Source of the DNA: Neocallimastix lanati (nom. inval.)
Taxonomy: Eukaryota; Neocallimastigomycota; Neocallimastigomycetes; Neocallimastigales; Neocallimastigaceae
Reading direction: 5' to 3'
Assembly: GCA_016946835.1 (NCBI GenBank)
Contig: JACVTC010000014.1
Span: 170,001 to 216,000 of the forward strand
Length of the DNA: 46,000 bases
A program made the translations under genes and the position numbers. This document shows, one piece after another, positions 36,938 through 46,000 of this stretch; the stretch's first letter is position 1, and each line of letters opens with the position of its first letter. A model generated the notes under the pieces. That model saw only the letters and a list, made by a program, of their open reading frames with translations, ran no database searches and was not told where the DNA came from.

Positions 36938-39900
36938 CAAAATTTTCATTTCCATTACTATGTATGAGATCATAACTTCTATTATTTGGAATATTTGATA
37001 AATAAGTCATGTTTTCATTGTCATTTTTATATGAATTATTATTATTGTTATTATTTATATTCTTATTATTTATTAAATTGTTTTGCAATAAATTTTGTTT
37101 TGAATTTAAATTATTATTGTCGGTTTCATCATTTAATGATGGTAAACTATTTATTGCGTTAGTTTTCATATTATTATTATCATCAGTATTATTCATTTTT
37201 TTATATGATAAATTAATATAACTTGAATTAACATCATCATTAAGTGAGTTAAAGGAAAATTTTAAGTTTACACTAATATTGTTTCTTGAATAAAATGCTT
37301 TTTCCTGAGTAAAATAATTTTTTTCATTTACCCTTTTTTGCGAATTATTTGCTGTTGAAACAGAATATAAAATATTATCTTTATCATTATCTTCATAAGT
37401 TTTGTTACAATTTTCTGTATTTCCATTAAAGTGCTTATTATGTGTTGATAGTACTAAAGGAGGTTTTGCTCTATTTTCTTTATTTTGTTCATAATTAGCT
37501 ATTTGTTCATTATTATAAATTCTACTATTTTCGTGATTTCCAAATATAATATCTATATTTCCAATAGCAATATTATGAACTGAAAGTAATGAGTTTTGAA
37601 CAAAAATAAGCTCTTTTTTTTTAACATTTATAATAAATAATTTGATAGATGCAATAATAAAGAAATTGATAATATATATATATATATGGATATATTAATA
37701 ATTAAAATAATATATAAAAAATATATATATCAAAAAAAAAATAAAATAAAATAAAATAAAATAAAATAAAATAAAATAAAATAAAATAAAATAAAATAAA
37801 ATAAAATAAAATAAAATAAAATAAAATAAAATAAAATAAAATAAATAGTTGAAATATAAATATAAGTACAGATTGAATAAAATAAAATAAAATAAAATAA
37901 AATAAAATAAAATAAAATAAAATAAAATAAAATAAATAGTTGAAATATAAATATAAGTACAGATTGAATAAAATAAAATAAAATAAAATAAAATAAAATA
38001 AAATAAAATAAAATAAAATAAAATAAAATAAAATAAAATAAAATAAAATAAAATAAAATAAAATAAAATAAAATAAAATAAAATAAAATAAAATAAAATA
38101 AAATAAAATAAAATAAAATAAAATAAAATAAAATAAAATAAAATAAAATAAAATAAAATAAAATAAAATAAAATAAAATAAATAGTTGAAATATAAATAT
38201 AAGTACAGATTGAATAAAATAAAATAAAATAAAATAAAATAAAATAAATAGTTGAAATATAAATATAAGTACAGATTGAATAAAATAAAATAAAATAAAA
38301 TAAAATAAAATAAAATAAAATAAAATAAAATAAAATAAAATAAAATAAAATAAAATAAAATAAAATAAAATAAAATAAAATAAAATAAAATAAAATAAAA
38401 TAAAATAAATAGTTGAAATATAAATATAAGTACAGATTGAATAAAATAAAATAAAATAAAATAAAATAAAATAAATAGTTGAAATATAAATATAAGTACA
38501 GATTGAATAAAATAAAATAAAATAAAATAAAATAAAATAAAATAAAATAAAATAAAATAAAATAAAATAAAATAAAATAAAATAAAATAAAATAAAATAA
38601 AATAAAATAAAATAAAATAAAATAAAATAAAATAAAATAAAATAAAATAGTATATACATATATATATAATTATTTACCATTAAAAAATAAAAGAATAATT
38701 CCAAGAAGTTTTAATAAATATATTTTTTCTTCATAATATGTTTTATTTAAATCTAAATTATCATTATCATTATTATTAGATGGATCAAAATCAACTTCAT
38801 TGAAAAAAAAAGTTGATTTAAATATAATGATTAGAGTAATTACAAAAGTTATTGTTTGTATTATGATAGATTTTTTAAGTTTTGAATTTCGAGAGAGTTG
38901 GGTATATCTTCTCGTTTCATCAATGTATTCTTGGAGATAAGAAATACGGTGCTGAATGGCATGTTTTATTATTAAATTATCGTTAGGAACAGAAAGTAAC
39001 TGAATTAGGAAATCATATTCCGGAGAATACTGATCAGAATTAAATATAGTATTTTGAAAATCTGAAAAGGAATCTTCAATAGTATTCCTTTTTAATATAT
39101 GATGACTTTGCTTTTGTTTTATATCGTCCTTACCACTATTATTATTACTACTAACAGCATTATTATTTTCAGTAGGGTTTTCATTATTTATTGCATAAGA
39201 AGATGTTACATTGCTGTTGTTTATATATATATTTGTAGTAGGATTAATGGGACTATCTGTTGTATCGTCATTTTCTAATAAATTATTGATACTACCGTAA
39301 CTAATATTTCTCTCTTTTGGTAGTAGTGCCTCACTATCAGTATTTTGAATATTTTCATTAGATGTTGACGAATTAAACCGATTTTGCAATTGTGATATAT
39401 TTTTTTTGGTAAACTCTTTTATTGATGAAACTTTATTATTAATATAATTATTAAAATTATTAAAAGATTTTGAATTTTTCATATTTGATGGTGGAACTGA
39501 GGTAATAGATAAAGGTAATATATTATTATCATTATTATAATTATTATAATTATAATTTTGATTAATATTTTGATTAATTAATTCATCTTTATTGAACTGA
39601 GAGGAACTCCGTGACATAAATGCGTTTATACGATTAACTGTTGAAGGATTATAATAAGAATCAGTATTACTGGCACTTCGATTTATTGGATTAATAATAT
39701 TGGAATCATTTACATATCCTAAATTTAAATTATTTGTTGAATTGGCAAAAGTTGGAAAAGAGTAATAACCAGGGGGTACTTGAGTATTTTCTACTTGACT
39801 ATCATCTTGAAATATAGAAAATATTTGATTTTAAATTATAATAAAAAGTATATATATATATATATATATGTAAAGGTTTAATTATTTTATTTTATTTTTA

Positions 39901-40068
39901 TTTTTTAAATAAATATTTATTATGAGTTAATATAAATGTCGTTTATAAGTTCATTATTATAAGTGTTCATCATATAAAAACTATAAAATCAATGGCAACA
40001 ATTAGTTATTATTTACTTTTATTTTTATTATCAGATATATTTCCATTATTACTGTATGGTGGGTTCAT
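36217..40068 (-). CDS. Asn-rich multi-pass membrane protein, unknown family
   Basis: Four exons, read downward: 40068-40017, 39805-38678, 37612-36556 and 36382-36217. They join in phase to 800 residues. The N-terminal 320 residues are disordered and Asn/Ser-rich (MNPPYSNNGNISDNKNK start). A membrane segment follows (SIIIQTITFVITLIIIFKS, about 330-350), then a second across the large intron (YLLKLLGIILLFFNELIFV, about 380-398). Next is a second long Asn-rich domain with about 24 consecutive Asn near 620. It ends with three C-terminal membrane segments (LYIATCQGLIWGLIFSLMGY about 711-731, SLLTFSSFVVSSILMSLIS about 740-758, PIFVVGPFEIIVQISLSILT about 774-793). The family is not recognised; it may be lineage-specific. 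The start exon is short and chosen because its phase fits the next exon. The large intron holds a pentanucleotide satellite. Confidence 0.78.
36866..36937 (-). repeat. Coding (AAT)n tract: about 24 Asn
   Basis: A pure trinucleotide run within exon 3 of the membrane protein gene. It is read as AAT codons on the minus strand. The lack of synonymous AAC codons suggests recent or ongoing expansion. Confidence 0.95.
37736..38650. repeat. (AAAAT)n satellite with six identical 35-bp inserts, intronic
   Basis: About 0.9 kb of pure AAAAT units on the plus strand. They are interrupted six times by an identical 35-bp unit (AATAGTTGAAATATAAATA continuing to ACAGATTGAAT) at about 37844, 37934, 38181, 38247, 38407 and 38473. 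Spacings are about 90, 247, 66, 160 and 66 bp. The whole lies in intron 2 of the membrane protein gene (38677-37613). The apparent 324-codon frame across it is an artefact of the five-base period. Confidence 0.95.
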
Positions 40069-40187
40069 ATATGATTCTGAAATTTTATATGTATAATATC
40101 TATATTAAAAATGATTTTTTTTTTATTTATTTATTAATTTATATTTATTTTATTTTATTTTTTATGTATATTTATTTAAACATTATT

Positions 40188-40230
<43 letters not shown>

Positions 40231-40708
40231 GGTATAATTTTTGTATACATGTAATCAAATTGTTATAAATGATATTATAAAAACAAAAAAAAAAGTAAAT
40301 CTTAAATTAATATAATTATGTTTTAAATATGATTAATTAAATATTAATTATATTAATTAAAATATTTAATATCTCATTTTTTTTTTTTTTTTTTTTTGTA
40401 AACTTTAAATTTATATATAATTAATCTTTTCATTTGTAACATTAGTATAAAAAAAAAAATTTTTATACGTAATATTAATTTTGAAAATATAATAAAAAAT
40501 TAAATTTAGTACAAATGATCTTATATAAATTGTTATATATATATATATATTTTTTTTTGAATTTTGAATTTTGAATTTTTTTTGAATTTTTAATTATATT
40601 ATTGCTATATATGTATAATTAATAATTTTAATTAATATTATTTAATTAATAATAATTAATATTTAAATTAAAAAATTTAATTTAAATAGGAATGATTAAA
40701 TATTAAAT

Positions 40709-40739
<31 letters not shown>

Positions 40740-41105
40740 TAAGAAAATATTAAAAATATTAAAAATATTAAAATAAAATAAAAATTATAAAAAAATATAT
40801 ATATATATAAAAATCATATAAAACTCAATATATTTATATAATAATTATTTTTAATTATTTTTTATTTTATTATATTCTTCTTTTTCTTTCTCTTTATATA
40901 TAAATAATATAATATTATTAATTAAATCAAATGTTTATTATGAAAAATTAATAAATAGTATATATTTTAGGTAGCAATAATAGAGATAATAAATTAAACT
41001 AGTTAAATACTAAAAATTCTATTTATTTATTATTATTATTATTATTAATAGTTATAAATTAAGTATAATTTTTTTTTTTAAATAAATTAATAAAGTTAAG
41101 AAAAT
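40069..41105. other. AT-rich spacer, no gene seen
   Basis: Lies between the 5' end of the membrane protein gene and the 3' end of UTP25. It contains A runs at 40191-40228 and 40714-40738, a T run at 40379-40397 and a short GAATTTT repeat (40558-40590). No gene was seen. Confidence 0.6.
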
Positions 41106-41373
41106 TTAGGCAATCATAAAGGTATCCGATTTCATAGAGTTACATAATTTTTGAACACGATTAAAACCAACAACTCGTTCAAGTTTTAATCTATCATATT
41201 TTGTGTAAAGAACAGTACATGATACATCAGATCCTTCTTCTCCTTTTGGTGGAGCAAGATTATTTAACATTTCACTAAAGAAATTAGCATGATCAGGTAA
41301 ACCATAAAAAATAATATTTTGAATACCACGTATTCTATATCTAATTTTAGAAATAACATTAAAAATAATAATA

Positions 41374-41424
<51 letters not shown>

Positions 41425-41825
41425 AGAATATTAACTATATATAAATATCTATGTATATAATAAATATTTATTAATTTTTAATATACCTTCTAAAGTATTG
41501 GAAACGTTCAGTCATTAAAATATATCTAACTCTTCCATGATAGAAATCAGATCTTGCTCTTGAAATATCAGCTGGCTCAGTATATCTATATATGAAAAGA
41601 TTTTTTAATTAATTTTTAAAAATTATTATTTTTATTATTATTTTGTTCATTAATATTCTATTATACTTTTATGAACTTACTCAGACAAAATATGATATGA
41701 ATAATCATTGTCATCCATATAATTACGAATACGAATAAAATCAAAATAAGAAGGTACATAAATTGCTGTATGCATTTGTAAAATAACAGATTTTTGAATA
41801 TTTGGTAGAACCTAATTTGATTTTA

Positions 41826-41857
<32 letters not shown>

Positions 41858-42030
41858 TTATTTATATTAACTTAATTATATCTAAGTTATGCAATAATAA
41901 AATACCTTATAAATGAAGAAGTTAAATCGGTCATCATCAGCTTGTTTGATAGATTTGGTAGCTATACGGTGATATGTCTATTTATATAAATTTAAATAAA
42001 ATAATACATAATATTCAAGAGAATTATTAG

Positions 42031-42074
<44 letters not shown>

Positions 42075-45000
42075 AAAAGTTATTTATTATATTATTAGTA
42101 TATTATTACTATTTATATAATTATTATATTTAAATATTATAAACAATTCCTATATATTTACTTGTTGAACTGGAATTATAACATCATTAATAGTACCATA
42201 GTATTGATGTCTAATTTTTATTTTACCAGAAATATTTTTAAAATGAGTATTAAATAATGAATTAAGTTCCGGAGTTAAATATTCAGTAAATATTAAGTTT
42301 TGGCATAAATATTTAGCTCTATTCATATTTGAATATATATAATAAGAATAATAAGAATAATAGTATTAACATCTATGAATCTATAATAATAATAATAATC
42401 ATAAATAAATATATATATAAGAAAATCAACACACTTTGAGTCTAAATACCAATTCTTTATTCTTGAAAAATCTGTATCATGTGTAGCTTTTGGAATAAGA
42501 TGCATATAGTTTAAGATATGCTAAAAAAAATTTTAAATAATTTTAAATAATTAATATAATTTAAATATAAAAAAAAAAAAAAAAAAAAAAAAAATAGTAT
42601 ATAAAATTGATATATACTAATAAGTGATCCCAATTTTGCATTAATAAATCCTGGCATTGATCAATAATTAATAATTCGATGGACGATAAGAAATCATAGT
42701 CTCTTTTCTTTTCACTATTAGATGTTTAATTTTTATTTGATTGTAATATATATATATTAGTAAAAAAAAAAAAAATATATATATATATATATATAATATA
42801 TATATATATATATAACATACCCTTCGGCACCAATAATCATTCTTATACCTAACGGGGAAGCAACGATAATATCAGATTGATAAAAATCAGCAAAGAATCT
42901 CATTGATTTTCTAGTAAATTTAATACCAACTCTAAAGCAATCATCAATATTTCCTCTGAATATCTTTTTGTAATCCTCTATATATATAATAATTTATAAT
43001 AAACATTAAATAATAAAAAGATTTTATATATATTAATATATTTTAAAATATTATTTACCAAGTTTATTTTATTATAAAATTATTAATTATATTAAAAAAT
43101 ACCAGGTTTATCGCTCATATCTGAATCTTCATCACTTGATAATTTAAATTCTTTATGTAATCTTTTTTTATTTTCCTATTAAAAAAAAAAAAAAAAAAAA
43201 AAGTTATATATAAGATAAGTATTAATTAAATTTATTTCATTTTACTATTATATTTATTATTTATTATTATTTATTATTACTATACATACAACTTGTTTAG
43301 AACCAGATATTTTAATCATTTTTTCCATAATATCTAATGCAGTATTTTTATATGGTAAAAGAATTAAAACTTTTGGTCTTGTAAAACCTTGATCACGAAT
43401 ATCACTTTTTTATTTTTATTAATATATGAATAGTTATTATATAATTACATACAATTCATTATATAGTGCAATAATACTATATATAAATATATTAATTACT
43501 TACGGAATATCTTCTCCTTTTTCTTGCAGATGCTTTATTTTTTCTGAATTTTTCAAAATCTTATCTCTTGTTCTATAAGAAAAAACATTATCTTTTTTAA
43601 TAAATTACGGTCTAAATATACATATATATATTTAATTTATATACTTACTTAAAAACATGATTAAGAGCATGTAATGTATAAATGGACCTAATTTCATCCA
43701 TTTTACTATTATCGTTGTTAGAATAAAGAATATCATTATAATTATTAATATAATGAAATAATGATTTTTGAAGATCTGTAAATATTTCATCTGTTTCACT
43801 TTCATCCGCTTTAACAATGGGTTTATTCATTTCAATAAATAATTCTTGTAATCTTTTTTTAATCTGTTTTAATTATTTTAATAACAATTATAATCATAAA
43901 AACATTATTTAATTATATAATTTAATATTGAATGAGATTCTTACTAAATTTTAAAATTCAATATTTTTTTTTTCTTTTTTATATTGTTTTTAAATTAATA
44001 AATTTACATTTAGTTCATCTAAATTTTTCATATTTGATTTATTTTCAGCAATTTTTTTATTTTTTAATTCATAAATTGAACATTGTTTTAAAATTGGGGA
44101 TTCAAAATTTCTAACTTCATATTCTTTTGTATCAACTTGTGCAGCATAAACTGAAATGTCTTCAGAAACTTTTTCATTAAAATGTATTTGATATCTATCA
44201 GTAGTATCATTTTCTTTTATTATATTATTTGAATAATTATAATTATATATAAATATATTTTTTAAATCATTTTAATTATTTATCAAAAATCAAATCATAA
44301 CATATGTAAATTAAAAATATAATATTATTAAGTTAATTAATATTCTTATTTACCATCTTTTTCATCATCACTTCCATTTATATCAATTTCTTCTTCTTCT
44401 TCTTCTTCTTCATTTTCTTCATTTCTTTCCTCATTTTCCTCATTTTCCTCATTATTATCTTCATTATCTTCAATACTTCTATTTTCATTTATATCTTCTT
44501 CTTTAGCATCTAATTTTAAAATTTTTAGATATATTTAAAAAATAATTTATACAATAATAATTAGAAAATGATATTACTTATACTTAATAAAAATAAATTG
44601 ATTAATTTATTAATTATATTAATATTATAATTTTTAATCATATCAATTATATAATAACATATAATGACCTTGTTCTTCTTGTTCTTGTTCATCTTCTGAA
44701 TTATTCATTTCTGATAATTCAATACCTTCTTGTTCTAATTTTTCTCTTTTATAAAATTTTTTAAAATGTTTGTTCCTATTTTTAAATATTGAAAGTAATT
44801 TTTCATGTGCTGAAGGTTTAGTCCACTCATTTTCAGAATCATCATCATTATCTACTTCTTCATATTCTCTTTTAGAATTCGCATTTAAATTATCATAACG
44901 ATCTAATTCTTCTTCATTCCATACTTTAACATTGTTATCACTTTTAATATAAATAATTTAATTTATTATATTGTTTAATTATATAATAATAATAATAATA

Positions 45001-45334
45001 ATAATAATATAATAATAATAATTATAATAATTGTAATTATAATTATTATAATTGAATTTTAAAATTTTATATATATAAAACATATTATTAAAAATGTAAT
45101 TGTACATTTTATTATATTAACTTTAAAAAAAATTGCTAAAATAATTTAATAATAAACACATATATTTTTATTGCATTTTAAAATAAAAACATACTCAAAT
45201 TCATTATCAACATCATGAAATTTTGTAATAGCTTCTTGTTCTTCTTGTTGAAGATGTCTATTTCTTGAAGGTGGTAATGAGTATTTTGAATTTCCTTTAT
45301 TTGTTTTACTAAATCCAGATTTTCTTTTAGCCAT
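41106..45334 (-). CDS. UTP25: U3 snoRNP-associated protein UTP25 (DEF homologue)
   Basis: Sixteen exons, read downward: 45334-45195, 44940-44669, 44509-44354, 44213-44008, 43863-43649, 43572-43504, 43404-43290, 43175-43103, 42977-42821, 42714-42618, 42520-42435, 42318-42162, 41977-41906, 41811-41681, 41585-41487 and 41340-41106 (TAA). They join to 759 residues; yeast Utp25 is about 720. UTP25/DEF acts in the nucleolar SSU processome for 18S rRNA maturation and has a degenerate DEAD-box helicase-like fold. The N-terminus is basic ([14 protein letters not shown]), and an Asp/Glu-rich stretch follows (about 138-190). Conserved blocks are [96 protein letters not shown] and [20 protein letters not shown]. 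The helicase Walker residues are absent, as expected. Two donors are unusual (GTCATT at 44668, GTGTGT at 42434). Confidence 0.94.
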
Positions 45335-45768
45335 TTTTATTATAATACTGAAAAAGAACTATACTACTTTTTTTTTTTTTTTTTGAATTAATAATTAATA
45401 TAAGATACTTTTAACCAATTATTTATATTTTATTATTTAAAATTTGTAAAATTATTATAAAATTTTTTTAATCTATTTTTTTTTTTTTTTTTTTTAAATT
45501 ATTTACTCAATTTTTATTGGCTACTATTATAATTATTTTTTTTATTTTAAAATTTAAATAAATTTCAATACAAATATTCACGCCTCAAATATTTTAACAC
45601 ACTATTTAAGATAATTATACATAATTTATTGATTTAAATAATAATGGTAAAAAAATTATTTTTATGAAATGTGGCTTATTTTTATTGTAAAATATTTATA
45701 TATTGCGTTTTTTTACTAGAATATTATAAAAACATTTACAATAAAAATTTATTATACATATTATATTT
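45335..45768. other. AT-rich spacer upstream of UTP25
   Basis: Probably contains the UTP25 promoter and leader. T runs lie at 45367-45384 and 45478-45495. No gene was seen. Confidence 0.55.
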
Positions 45769-45896
45769 ACACATTATTTTATTTTGTCCTAAAATATTTT
45801 TTATTATAAAAGTATATGAGTAATATATAAATACACATTATTTTATTTTGTCCTAAAATATTTTTTATTATAAAAGTATATGAGTAATATATAAAT
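45769..45896. repeat. Tandem duplication of a 64-bp unit
   Basis: 45769-45832 and 45833-45896 are identical or nearly so (ACACATTATTTTATTTTG ... GAGTAATATATAAATA). The rest of the window to 46000 is AT-rich with no gene seen. Confidence 0.95.
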
Positions 45897-46000
45897 ATAC
45901 TAATTTGAATTTTTAAATTTAATGAAATATAAATATAAAAATATAATTTTTTTATGAATACTATATATATTTATTAATATCAATATATAATTCTTTTTTA

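Noticed and set aside
36785-36973. Poly-Ile frame on the minus strand
   Set aside because: Out-of-frame reading of the AAT run that encodes Asn in the membrane protein exon.
37730-38704. A 324-codon frame made of repeated FYFIL residues
   Set aside because: It is the minus-strand reading of the (AAAAT)n satellite. A five-base period without stop codons stays open in every frame, and the region is an intron of the flanking gene.

Overview
The window looks like a piece of nuclear genome from an extremely AT-rich, intron-dense eukaryote, most likely an anaerobic gut fungus (Neocallimastigomycota). This placement is inference. It rests on the very low GC of introns and spacers, many 60-370 nt introns with GTAAGT/GTATGT donors and TAG acceptors, long mono-, tri-, penta- and hexanucleotide tracts, poly-Asn runs, and an intron-bearing gene of a mostly bacterial DUF4874/DUF4832 family. 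A dictyostelid-like host cannot be excluded without a search.

Splicing by hand gives six genes and one small single-exon ORF. From left to right: the 3' part of an ANKRD13-type ankyrin/GPCR-chaperone protein (+, 116-2132); a DUF4874-DUF4832 protein (-, 6986-5120, 446 aa); COG4 of the Golgi tethering complex (+, 9866-14321, 13 exons, 750 aa); importin-5/Kap121 (+, 19295-24875, 16 exons, 1091 aa); a small basic orphan protein (+, 34927-35412); an Asn-rich multi-pass membrane protein (-, 40068-36217, 4 exons, 800 aa); and UTP25, the DEF-type SSU processome factor (-, 45334-41106, 16 exons, 759 aa). For every gene with a visible start, intron phases agree and the coding length is divisible by three.

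The spacers hold old retroelements. Pieces of non-LTR (LINE) elements lie at 2990-4268 (-), 14945-16945 (+) and 25932-29492 (+). The last is a head-to-tail series of three copies, each starting at the poly(A) tail of the one before. The first of these abuts and truncates a HECT E3 ligase C-terminus (25931-25650) that also has an in-frame stop. A decayed Ty1/copia-like LTR remnant occupies about 30575-32040.

The most interesting signal is in the importin-5 gene. Its four longest introns (4, 7, 11, 15), and only those, each contain one copy of a box C/D snoRNA-like element. All have a C box, a D' guide matching the conserved 5.8S rRNA stretch AAUUGCAGAAU, and a D box CTGA closed by a terminal stem. 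The D' guide would direct 2'-O-methylation to the nucleotide that human U96/SNORD96 modifies (Gm75 of 5.8S). The four copies look like a snoRNA paralogue family spread between introns of one host gene.

The genes do not form an operon or a shared pathway, although UTP25 (18S maturation) and the snoRNA family both belong to ribosome biogenesis.
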